Source: Lepeophtheirus salmonis (Eukaryota; Arthropoda; Copepoda; Siphonostomatoida; Caligidae). From it: DNA of 64,000 bases. Positions 23,896 through 33,503 of the stretch are shown here, in pieces. The stretch is taken from assembly GCF_016086655.4 (NCBI RefSeq), contig NC_052139.2, positions 3,286,001 through 3,350,000 of the forward strand. Direction: 5' to 3'. How positions within the stretch are numbered: the stretch's first letter is position 1; every line of letters begins with the position of its first letter. The notes under the pieces are model-generated. The model saw nothing but the letters and a program-made list of their open reading frames with translations, was not told the DNA's origin and made no database searches. The translations under genes and the position numbers were made by a program.

Positions 23896-24769
23896 TGTGT
23901 ATCATTAATAATATTAGTATTTTTTCTGAAAGCAACAGTACCATCCTGGCTTTTATGTTCTATTAGAAACTTCCACTCATTTTTATAGAACTATTAAGGC
24001 GGATTACCTCATCTATCATCAATTGTTGTATAATCCTCAAATATCACAAACTTACCCTATCCAAATGTAAAGGTATTGTGGCTTAAAAGATGTTTTGTTT
24101 GTAGAAGTGAAAATATCATGATATCTTTAGGTTTGAAGGAACAAAAATTTATAAGGTGGTATTCTTTCTCCCCTAAATAAAAAAGTTTTAAATCACGGAA
24201 CCTCTTTTTCCTTTTATAAATGACAGTTTTTGAGGTTTGAAGACTAAAATAAATTGTGAGTAAACGCATTATAGATGAGTTATCCTGTTTTTATTCCTTA
24301 AATTTATAGAATTGTAATGTAAAATACATTACATTTGTTTGAGAGAAAATTCTGGCAGAATGGTAAAAAAAAGTTAATTTATACAAATATCCTTTATCAT
24401 TTAATTAAAACATCTTCTAGGTATATTTTATACGGAAGTCTTTTTTAATCATTTGAATATAATTTTCTGTTCATGATATATTTAATTAACTTCTTCAATT
24501 AATAATACAAATTTGTGTAGCATATATATACGCAATTTTTTCCTTCACTTCATTATGTAGAAAATAATTACAGCCAAGCCCGTCAGCAAAACCAATATAC
24601 TTTATTTCAATCTTTTCTGTACATACAAAACCTTAGTTTCCAAGCATATTTTTGTACATATTTGTATTAACAAATTTTGTTAAGAATTTTCTATACTTAA
24701 TTGGCCTAATATGAAAATGTGTTTATTTATACAAGAGCAGAAATCTTGGGTATAGTTTTCACTATTTAT
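23896..24769. other. non-coding AT-rich stretch
   Basis: No feature is supported here. The minus-strand frame at 24057-24269 resembles nothing I know. Confidence 0.5.
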
Positions 24770-24800
24770 AACCCTCTGTTAGTGAACTGGGGTATTATAC
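24770..24800 (+). repeat. duplication copy 1, left piece
   Basis: ctgttagtgaactgggg followed by tattata matches ctgtaagtgaactggga and tattatcc at 29457-29485. The copy continues at 26319 after the mariner/LTR insertion. Confidence 0.55.
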
Positions 24801-24912
24801 ATTGTTGGGTAAAAAAACGGGGACTCGAAGGGTTACTTTATAAGAACTCCATATATGTTTGTTTCTTATTATAAAAAATAACTATTTTACAATAGTTATA
24901 CACAAGTCTTGT

Positions 24913-25224
24913 TCACTCAGTATAGCCACCTTCGCCATTAGTAACAGCGTTTATACGTCTCCGGAAGTCCTTGCAGGATTTGATCATAGTCTCATCATAC
25001 AAGTTCCTCAACACAGTCACTAAAGAGTCCTTTAGTGAGTCCCATTTGGGATGTGGAGTCTTGTTGGTTTCCATCTCCAAAGTGTGCAGAACATAAAAGT
25101 CTAGTGGGTTCAAATCTGCTGAGAAAGGGGACCACATCTCTTTGGAACATAATCAAGCCACTTTATTGGTACAAAATTTCTGGACTTTGCAGTCCTGCAG
25201 AAAGAGGTGCCGCCCTGATTTGAC
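24913..25224 (-). pseudogene. mariner transposase C-terminal half (DD37D)
   Basis: From 25224 leftwards the frames read NQGGTSFCRTAKSRNF, where QDGAP.HTAK is expected, so the Asp is Gly. They continue with CSKEMWSPFSADLNPLDFYV and ETNKTPHPKWDSLKDSL, and end FRRRINAVTNGEGGYTE. The last catalytic Asp in NPLDF is kept. The C-terminus RRR..AV...GGY.E and its stop are typical of this mariner group. Confidence 0.8.
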
Positions 25225-25226
25225 AC

Positions 25227-25511
25227 TGTTTTGTCTTGACGAGGTTGAGGAGACACAAACTATTTAAACCAAGGAATCGAGGATGACCGAGAGAATGGGG
25301 AACAGGAAAGACGTGGAGGAATAAAACAAAGGTTGTCTAATAGGAACAATTATATTCTTATTAATACACAAACCTACTCTGATATATACATAAAATACAC
25401 GATTATTTATACTTAAAACGAGGTAAAAGACTGTACTTTACACATATATATATATACATACAAAAAAGTAAGAGAAGAGAAGAAGGGGGAAGGAAACACG
25501 AATTCATTACA
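25227..25511 (-). repeat. 3' LTR of a retrotransposon
   Basis: On the minus strand this 285-bp segment begins TGTAATGAATTC directly after a run of nine G (25512-25520), which fits a polypurine tract. It ends in CA. It contains TATAAATA about 100 bases in and a U5-like end ctcctcaacctcgtcaagac. The same U5 end occurs at 25837-25921 in the same orientation and inverted at 25601-25736. The family is probably Gypsy-like, judging from the leader after the other copies. Confidence 0.7.
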
Positions 25512-25520
25512 CCCCCCCCC
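25512..25520 (-). other. polypurine tract
   Basis: Nine G on the minus strand sit immediately 5' of the LTR start TGTAATG, the position where plus-strand priming occurs in LTR retrotransposons. Confidence 0.65.
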
Positions 25521-25600
25521 AGCACCAAATCCATGCCGGTGCTTAACTAGGTTCTGCTTCATGAATAGAAGCTTATTGATCCGCTCCATCCATAACCAGG
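25521..25600 (-). pseudogene. 3' end of an LTR retrotransposon internal region
   Basis: On the minus strand this reads LWMERINKLLFMKQ and then NLVKHRHGFGAGGG up to the polypurine tract. It is probably the last codons of pol or its spacer. Only about 80 bp of internal sequence remain before the inverted LTR segment. Confidence 0.4.
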
Positions 25601-25736
25601 ATAAGAATATAAATGTTCCTATTAGACAACCTTTTTTTTTATTCCTACACGTCTTTCCTCTCCTCATTTCTCTCGGTCATCCTGGATTTCTTGGTTTAAA
25701 TAGTTTGTGTCTCCTCAACCTCGTCAAGACACAACA
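25601..25736 (+). repeat. inverted LTR fragment
   Basis: The plus strand runs from ataagaatataaatgttcct to ctcctcaacctcgtcaagac and ends ACACAACA. It is near-identical to the reverse complement of 25227-25350. The bases that follow, TTGGCAACGA, look like a primer-binding site plus leader. This fragment is in the opposite orientation to the LTR parts on both sides. Confidence 0.7.
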
Positions 25737-25836
25737 TTGGCAACGAAAAAGGGCTACCCTACTCCAGCAGGGCTAGCTTCGCCGACGATCGCACAGCAGG
25801 AAGGTCACTTGATCCTGATCCCATCCTCGTCGAAAA

Positions 25837-25921
25837 TGTTGTGTCTTGACGAGGTTGAGGAGATGCAAACTATTTAAACCATGGAATCCAGGATGACCGA
25901 GAGAAATGAGGAGAGGAAAGA
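25837..25921 (-). repeat. truncated 5' LTR end
   Basis: The minus strand carries the last ~85 bp of the LTR, ending ACACAACA and followed by TTTTCGACGAGGATGGG as leader. Same orientation as the 3' LTR at 25227-25511, so the two probably belong to one insertion. Its upstream part is missing at the junction with the mariner. Confidence 0.6.
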
Positions 25922-26150
25922 CCTCTTGGCCGATTTTCTTCACGACCTTGAATAAAAACGGAGGCATCTTCTTGCCATTGTACCCTCCACTTCCTGCTTT
26001 CATGGAGAGATCTTCTTCCTCATTTTTTAGCTGGGCCATCTTGAAAACCAGGCTTTTAGAGCACTTCTCAATATCCACAATCCTCACCACTTCAACTACA
26101 GCATCTAGGAGATTTCAGAGGTATTAACTTTTTGATTTTTGCTCACTCAT
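25922..26150 (-). pseudogene. mariner transposase N-terminal half (DD37D)
   Basis: From ATG 26150 the frames read MSEQKSKS, a stop, then VVEVVRIVDIEKCSKSLVFK and MAQLKNEEEDLSMKAGSGGY, then FLFKVVKKIGQEV. This is the N-terminal helix-turn-helix region, parallel to YDIIDDGDDVMKITYIV and SLVFKLAKMKK in the copy at 28.1 kb. The open frame runs on into the LTR, so any long predicted ORF here (25773-26090) is a chimera. Confidence 0.75.
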
Positions 26151-26318
26151 AATGACGAGATGACAAAATATTTATTATAGCTTGTTTATGCACAAAGGAT
26201 GGTTGAACCAGAATATGAACAAATAATCACTAAATCTTCCTATATAAATGAAAAAATTAATCTAAGATTTATAAAAAGGATTTTTATTTCTTTGAATCTA
26301 CATTTTATCTCCAACTTT

Positions 26319-26745
26319 TTTAGAATGTTCCTGGAACTTTAAATTTGATTATATGTAACTCTTGATTTATCTTGATAATACTTTGTTAGGATTTATTCAT
26401 ATATTTAGCCATTTTTAATCGAGGCTTAGTTACTTTAAATAGCTGTGTTGCTTAGAAGTTATGTCTTTATTTCTCCTTTTGAATTCTTAGATATTTCTTT
26501 CTTTCAATGAAAGGACTGATACTCACTAACAGTAAACACAGTAAAGCACCTACACAGTTATAATATTGTAACTATTGCTGTATACAACACACGTAATTTC
26601 ATCAAATCTTAATTGTACTAATTTGATTCCCAAAATTTGAAAAAGTCAATAAAAAATACTCAATATATTTGTTGAAAATTAAAAATTTAATATTCCAATT
26701 ATATATTTTTGAAACCAAAACTCATGTTGTTGAGATTTATGTTCC
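26319..26745 (+). repeat. duplication copy 1, right piece
   Basis: This piece follows 29510-29890 in order with many substitutions. Shared words include atttagccattttta, tttgattcccaaaa and aactcatgttg. Together with 24770-24800 it is one copy into which the mariner was inserted. Confidence 0.55.
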
Positions 26746-26767
26746 TGTAATATTTAAAATATCAAAG

Positions 26768-26843
26768 ATGGACTACGCTTTGGAAGGTCAATTGTCGGAA
26801 GTGTCGAGGAAAAATGATGAAAACAGTCGTGTCCAATTGTCAT
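26768..26843 (+). CDS. candidate coding exon
   Basis: A 76-bp island with clearly higher GC than its surroundings starts at ATG 26768 after an AG. It encodes MDYALEGQLSEVSRKN and nine more residues, and meets the strong donor GTAAGC at 26844 in phase 1. The peptide is hydrophilic and unrecognised. No matching second exon was found. The absence of a counterpart in the other duplication copy makes a transposon origin less likely but does not exclude it. Confidence 0.3.
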
Positions 26844-27032
26844 GTAAGCATTATTTTGTTTGCCAAAAGATAAACATTAATAATAAAAAATAAAATAAAT
26901 TATATTTCTTATAGATTTATTTTCTTACTACACCTTATATTTAGTAAAAAATCAATAATTTAAATAATAATAGGTTATCGTAAAAACATTCAAGTTTTAC
27001 AAAAATATTTATCTAAAAAAAAATTACGATAA

Positions 27033-27103
27033 AGCGATGTAGCTCAGTGGACAGGAATAATTATTCTCTTAAACTCCATATAAGTAGCTTTGATTCATGG
27101 CCA
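27033..27103 (+). ncRNA. tRNA-like / SINE head candidate
   Basis: TAGCTCAGTGG at 27040-27050 is a good pol III A box. A weak B-box-like tgattcatgg lies at 27091-27100. No clean cloverleaf or acceptor stem closes, so it is not a functional tRNA. It may be the head of a tRNA-derived SINE. Confidence 0.3.
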
Positions 27104-27289
27104 TTTCTAGAGATGGAAGCATAAATTACTAAGTGGTCTATTGAAATCTGAACACTTACTAATTCAATAATTTATGAAATTTGACTGAAAAAAATAAATT
27201 CATATTTTGATATATTAAAGCATAAATAGTTAGTTACAAAAACCAACAAACTTGAGCTCTTTAGCTTACGGATAAGTTGAGAAAATTAC

Positions 27290-27725
27290 ACTTGAACATG
27301 ATCAAAGAATTTCAATTTACGAACTCAAGCAGTTGGGTGTCTATTAAGCCGTCAGTATGTTCGAAACATGGAGATGAAGAAGGGCTCTTCAAAAAAGGAT
27401 ACACTGGATCCGGATGAGTCCAAAGAACCAGGCCAATTCCCCAAGTCCATTATGGGCCATACAATAGACACCAGAGTGTCAAGAGACCTATCAAAAAAGT
27501 GGTTGGAAATAGCCTTGTGAGGATGAGGTGACCACTTTTTTTTAGCAACAAAAGAAATCCATCTCTGCAGTTGCAAGACTCTTTTGGACTCTTATTGACA
27601 CTTTTGGTCCTCCTAGAGCCCTGATGCCAACTCACTTGACTACATATTTTGGGTGCATTTCGAGAGGAAGGCCTACAATGTCCTTCATCCAAACTCGAAA
27701 ACCCTCAAAGCCGCCTTCCATTGAA
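27290..27725 (+). pseudogene. mariner remnant (DD37D type), internally deleted
   Basis: The plus strand shows DTRVSRDLSKKW near 27470-27505. After frameshifts it shows SPDANSLDYIFWVHFERKA followed by LHPNSKTLKAAFH near 27600-27720. These match the linker and the catalytic C-terminal region of mariner. The last Asp (SLDY) is kept. The region of the second Asp is deleted. The start near 27295 (TLEHDQRISIYELK) may be N-terminal but is uncertain. Confidence 0.65.
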
Positions 27726-27992
27726 GTAATTTTAAATACCCACTATGAAGGAGAATAACTTTTTAATGACTTCATCTTAGTTTGATTTTTTAAACTCCTA
27801 TAAGTGTTCTCATTATCCATTTTAATTGAATATGTAAAGCCGAAACGAAATTATTTAGATTCATAAATAGTAACTCAATGAACTATATCAAAAATATTTT
27901 CACTCACATATCTGTCATTTAATTAAGGAATTTAATTTAAAATTGTTATTGATTAAAAACCAGCATCCTCACAGTTTAATAATAGTTATCTA

Positions 27993-29161
27993 CAGGGTAG
28001 GGCAGCAAAAAGTAAAATGTGAATTATTTTTTATTTTCTCATTACTATGAATAGGTTTAGTGATTATTTTTGATATTTTGTTTCCGCCGTCCTTTTATCA
28101 TAATCTAATATTGTTATCATTTTGTCATTTCATCATCATGAGAGAGCAACAAACAAAAAGGTAGCGCATCTACGATATCATAGATGATGGTGATGATGTG
28201 ATGAAGATTACATACATTGTTAATTGTTGTAGGAGCCTTGTTTTTAAGTTGGCCAAGATGAAAAAAATGGAGAAGACCTCTTCAGGATGTCAAGAAGTGG
28301 AGGGCATAACTTAAAGAAAGTTCTTGTTTAGTTTGGAGAAGAATAAAATAAAGGATCCTTCAAAGTCGATGAATCGCCTAGCAAAAAAACTTTTTGTGGC
28401 TCCTAGGAACATCAGGAAGCCTAAAAAGAACAAATTGCCATTATTTTCTTTCACAAAGACCCTTTTTCTTAGAGGGCATTAAAGCCAGGAGGATTGAGAG
28501 GTGCAAAAAAATTATCACATGGATCAATTGTGATTCTTTTTTGTGACATTCTTAGATGACCAATTCCACAACCTCCGGAACAACTGCTATTTTGCAAAAA
28601 CAAAGCAGAGGTCCAAGGGATTTACCACAATAAATATCCAGCCCAAACAATGGTCCTCGGTGTTGTGGCTTTTGAGAGAAAGAAGATGTATCCTTTCCTT
28701 TTTCAAGGCTGGACAGAAAACTATAGGGTGCTTAGGTACACCATCTTGACATAGCTGAAGACCAACTACCCAGAGAATAACTACGTGTGGACTCAGGACG
28801 GTGCCCCCTCCCACAGGTCCACCAAGATTCAAAAGTACTGCGCCGATAATATGGCTTGATTCTTGTCCAAAGAGATATGGCCCCCTTACTAACCAGATTT
28901 AAAACCACTGGGCTTTTTTATATGAGCCGCTTTAGAAAGGGAAACCAAAGGACCTCACATCCAAATATGGACTCACTGAAGTGCTTCATCGGACAACATG
29001 TCAGAGGAGTTTGTGATAAACTCCTCAATGACCTTCAGACGAATTGTAAAGGTTGTGATTGATAATGAAAGTAGCCATATTGAGTGAAATAAGTTATGCA
29101 AAACTTTGTGTACATGTTTTGTTAATATTATTATTATTTTTATTTTTTTTGCCAATTACTG
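27993..29161 (+). mobile_element. near-full-length DD37D mariner, inactivated
   Basis: A TIR-like left end (cagggtagggcagcaaaaag) at 27993 pairs loosely with ttttttgccaattactg near 29140-29161. ATG 28138 opens MREQQTKR, a stop, then RIYDIIDDGDDVMKITY, the N-terminal helix-turn-helix. Later blocks are KSMNRLAKKLFVAPRNIRK, LDDQFHNLRNNCYFAKTK, ENNYVWTQDGAPSH and KIQKYCADNMA. Next is the NPLD site, reading KPLGF, so the last Asp is Gly. There are 37 residues between the Asp of QDGAP and that position. The total length is typical of mariner. Several stops and frameshifts are present. Confidence 0.85.
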
Positions 29162-29454
29162 AAAATATAAAAGTATTGATGTATTTCTAAAATCCATTTC
29201 TCAATTCTACGTTAGCTTTTGCCTCTTTTTAGTTGTAGAACTCCGATTAAAACTTGCTATCCATTGAACATATTCTTTTTATTCTATAAATAACCATTTA
29301 CTAATTGAGAGAATTACATTTAATTGGTTAAATTCCAACTAATTTTGTACTTGTTTTTGTTTGAAGAAAGGTAGAGAAATAAAAAGAAATTTAAAATACA
29401 TAATTTTATATCAGCAATTATTCACTGCAATTTTATTAAATTTATTTAAACTTC
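29162..29454. other. non-coding stretch
   Basis: AT-rich flank between the mariner and duplication copy 2, with nothing recognised. Confidence 0.5.
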
Positions 29455-29890
29455 TGTAAGTGAACTGGGATATTATCCATACATATTTAATTGGTGAAAC
29501 TTTTCGGTATGTTTTAAAAACATTTAATATTATTATATAGAATTCTTAATTTCTCATGATAATCTTTTGTTTAAGATTTATTTAGCCATTTTTATAGAGG
29601 TTTAGTGAATTTCATAAACTGTTTTTCAAAAGTATTGTTTCTTTTGTTTTTTTGTCATGATTTGTAGGATTCTTCTTTTTTCCCAATTTGAAAACTGAGC
29701 TGATAAAGCTTTTATGGTATATAATACGCACATCCTCACCAACACTGAACCGTTCCAATTTTGATTCCCAAAACTTGAATAAAGTAATGAATATTTCATA
29801 AAAATTTATACTTTGATACAAATTACATATTTTTACTCAAAAATAAGAAGCTATATCTTGTTGAAATCTCAAAATCATGTTGGATAGATT
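29455..29890 (+). repeat. duplication copy 2 (without insertion)
   Basis: It runs from ttctgtaagtgaactgggat through atttagccatttttatag and tttgattcccaaaactt to aaaatcatgttgg. It follows 24770-24800 plus 26319-26745 in order and orientation. The copy has no mariner, so it shows the pre-insertion state. Confidence 0.55.
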
Positions 29891-31159
29891 TTTTAGAAAA
29901 AAAAAATATATAATGACGTAATTATTGTAATCATTCAGCTGTTTATTTTGTAGTTAAATAAGTTTTATTTTTAGAATTTCAGTTCTACTCATTACCGCAT
30001 ACCACATTGTAAAAGGTATTCATTTTTTTCATATTGTTATTTTATTTTTATATTTTAGGTATCAAGTTAGTGTGTTGTGATCAGTTATTGATTAGTCATT
30101 TGAAATTGGATTTAAAGAATAACTTTTACAAGTCCAAGAAATGATTTCCAGTTTCCAAAATCACCTTTTTCTTCCACTACTCAAGTTTAATTTTTTAGAT
30201 GTACCTCACACGACATTAATTTCTTAGCATCTCCGAAAATAATATTAATGCTTCAAACTTTTTATAAATATAAAATGGGTTTTTTTTTCTTCATCTCAGA
30301 CATCTACTGTGTGTAGATGTGTTTCTTTAAACATTCCACGTTTGAGGGGTGTATGGAGAATCAATGGTCTTGATACTAAAATATTATCTATGATAACTCT
30401 AATTGAATATTAGGTTCAATAATTATGACAGACAATTAAGCTGCGGTACTAATATTAAAAAAGGAATTAATTAAATCCGCAATAAATTAATTATGTTTAT
30501 TTTACCGAAATTAGAAATCTATTTAAAATCAATTGTGAAAATCTAGTTAATCGCATCACAAATATATACTTTAACTTGCTAATATTTATCATTCGAATAA
30601 AATATTTTAATATTATGAGTAAATTATTTTACTTCATTTTTTTTTTAAATAGAATGTTTAAAGAAAATACTTTTTTTAATCTTTTCTTCTTTATAAAAAG
30701 ATTTATATAAATAGAACAAAAAATTACTTACAACATTTTCGTTTTTTTTTCGATTGATAATTTTTTTTTAAATTATTGAAATCACAATAATTGAACTAAA
30801 AATTTCACACTAAATAGCTTTCAACAAAAGATAAACATATTTTCTTTATTTGCTAATGATGTCCGAGGTGGAAGGTAATATCAATATTTAAATTAAAATT
30901 ATTTAATTATAATAATAATTATGAAAAATATTGTTACATTCTATACATCTTGAGTGTTAATTTTCAGTTCAAAAATTATTAATACAAGTTATTGTTACTT
31001 TATTATAACCAACAACTAATATAAATTCTTATAATATATAATCAATGACTAGTAAAATTTTAAGTTATTTAATTTATGATGACGTTAATTAAAATGTGAC
31101 TATCATTTGTTAATTTATTAAGTTTTTTTGTACCTAACTACAACTTTATTGTTTTATCT
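29891..31159. other. non-coding AT-rich stretch
   Basis: At 30858 a short ATGTCCGAGGTGGAAG meets GTAATA, like a tiny first exon, but it is too short to support. The region holds nothing else I can name. Confidence 0.45.
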
Positions 31160-31314
31160 TTTGTTTTAATGGGTCAGACGGAGTTGCACCGTTTAAGTAT
31201 AAGTACACAATTACTCCTTTGACCTAGTAATCTTTTTTGATGTCCATGTACAAAATTTATATTTCCTTTTCTAGGAACGACTGAGGGGCATTTTACATCG
31301 AGCTACCTTGTTCA
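31160..31314 (+). repeat. repeat family A copy, internally shortened
   Basis: It has the 5' words gggtcagacggagttgcacc and tttaagtataagta. After a shortened centre it has ttccttttctaggaacgac and gagctac. Same order and strand as the copies at 33.3, 55.4 and 60.6 kb. Confidence 0.6.
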
Positions 31315-33289
31315 ATTTATATTTTATTAATTTTATACAATACAAATAAATGATTTTATGATACATTAGTAATTTTTCAAAATACATGGAATTCCAAATT
31401 TTATATGTATCACAAACCTTATATACAAAATATAAAATATCACAGTGTAAAGGGGTCTACGTACTTTTGAATTTATAAAGTATGCTTGCTTTTTTTTCCG
31501 AAGTAAAATTAATAATTTGTTTGTAGGAACCAATATAGATAAAAACAAAAATGATTAGGCTTTAATGTAACTATATGTATGTCTTACAATATCTCAAACA
31601 CTTGACTCCTTATCCCATCAGTACCTTTACATTTTGAGAAAAAATGTTCGAGGGTCTCTTTTTCAATTTTACAGTAAACAGTTTTTACAGTTTCTTCTTC
31701 AATGTTTTTCTATATATGTTTCAAAAGGGTGAAGTATTAGTTATGGTGATAAAAAGGAACCAATGCATGGAAAATTCCAGTAAAATATGTCATAGACACT
31801 TCAAAGAAGCTGTTTTGCCATAAGATTCCCGTTTTTTATTTATTGATCCAATATATTGTGTTTTTGTTAATTCAATGAGCTATAATCGACGAATCGGTCG
31901 ATTTAAAACCCTTTATGAGATAAAAATAAACTATACTTCTATCCAATCTCTTTTCTTTATATTATTATGTTCTTAAGATATTTTTTTACGTTTATTCCTC
32001 GGGGTACGTCAAACTGAGGTTTTTTTGAAAATCTAACCTTTATTATAAAACTTATTTTTCACTGACATCTTCTACACAAAGTTCAGTGGAAGATATGTAA
32101 TCAAATATTTGATTAAAACCATTTTTTATCTTTGAACACATCTCCCTACGTACTGTTGATATTATTTCCCAAAAGTTGTCAATTAGTCCAAATGGTCCCT
32201 ATGATTTGACCAGGCATTTGGGTTTGATTATTTTGTTCGAATAAGTAACACTGGTTTACTTTAATTTATTGTAAAGAAACACAATAGATCAAAATGTATA
32301 ATACAGTTTTAATTTACCAAAGTGATTGGAAATTTTTACAACTCTGGTCCACCTAAAAGACGACTTTGTAATAACAAAAAATTTCTTCAAAATATATCTC
32401 AACCAAAATCAGGCTCATTCATAAGAACTTATGACCTCAACAACTTTATAAATGTATAATTTAAAGTTTTAAAGTTGTTTTAAAACAAAAACGACAGAAT
32501 GTAAGAATTACACGGAGCTTCAATGATCATGTGGATGTTCTTTGTAGAATGTTAGTAAGATTTATGGAGACAATTGAAGTTTTTCTTAGGATAATACATG
32601 GCAAAATGAATATGTTTTTATCTACATATTTAATTAAAAGCATTGATTATGTACATTAACCACGTGCTCTACCAAATAATAATAATATGTTAAAAATATA
32701 TTGTTTTGTTTAGTAACCTGAAAATCTACTTCAAAAATAATTAGTTGATTTAAGAGTACTTCGCCGCTTATATATTAAATTTATATAGTTTTAATTATCT
32801 TAATTTCCTATTTTTTGTTTTGTTTTATATATTTAAATGCAGAGTGAATTATAATAAGCCTATTAGAATAAATAATTTGCAATTTTAATCACGACAGAGT
32901 TTTCTTAGTGATTGTAAATAAGTATTAAACTTATTGATCTGTATTCTTCAATGATAAATGAGAGAATATTGGTCAATTATTCGTGGAGCATCGGGCAATG
33001 TATAAATATGCCTCATTGCCTTATGGATCCTTCACAATTGCCGGTATCGATGGTCGTTGAGTCTTTAGGTCAATTTTTGTAAAGTATTGGTTAAAGACCC
33101 AAATTAGAACTATGAAATCATACTCCACAAAATCCATGGACAACGATACATACAATAGGGAAAACTCCATAGGGCAGCAAGGTATAGTACTACTTTGCCC
33201 CTGCTGCACCAAAAGTTGACCTTATGCGTATTTTAATAAGAACCGATTATTTAAATAAATCTCCATAAAAATATATATTTTTTAAATTT
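31315..33289. other. non-coding stretch
   Basis: A perfect 16-bp palindrome, AATCAAATATTTGATT, lies near 32100. The minus-strand frame at 33021-33212 contains FTKIDLK, a motif also seen at the start of LTR-type reverse transcriptases, but the neighbouring blocks do not match. I do not call it. Confidence 0.45.
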
Positions 33290-33503
33290 TCTCTGAATTG
33301 GTCAAATGGAATTACACTAATTAAGTATTAAAAATTATAGTGTCACATTTACTATATCTGAATCAGGAATCTTCTTTGAATTCCATATACATAAAAAATA
33401 TTTCCTTCTCTAGGAACGACTGGAGCGCGAACCTACTCACAAAGAGTTAAAAAGAATCATTTTTCTAAAAATGTGTTGTCCATGGCACTACCTCGAACCA
33501 ATA
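33290..33503 (+). repeat. repeat family A copy
   Basis: It runs from ttggtcaaatggaattac through tttccttctctaggaacgac to gttgtccatggcactacc. At about 214 bp it is close to full length for the family. Confidence 0.6.

Larger units (their letters stand above)
24803..26318 (-). mobile_element. DD37D mariner split by a collapsed LTR retrotransposon
   Basis: The two halves of one minus-strand mariner flank an LTR-derived block. The 5' leader (26151-26318) and ATG at 26150-26148 (MSEQKS) match the leader and start of the mariner at 28.0 kb. The N-terminal half lies at 25922-26150 and the C-terminal half at 24913-25224. The left end near 24803, ttgttgggtaaaaaaacggg, is TIR-like next to a TA. The central third of the transposase is missing. 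Its place is taken by 25227-25921. Confidence 0.7.

Noticed and set aside
25773..26090. 105-codon minus-strand ORF
   Set aside because: It is a fusion of the mariner N-terminus with LTR sequence. The frame is open by accident across an insertion junction.
33021..33212. Minus-strand frame with FTKIDLK, a motif seen in LTR reverse transcriptases
   Set aside because: The neighbouring conserved RT blocks are absent in all frames, so the match could be chance.
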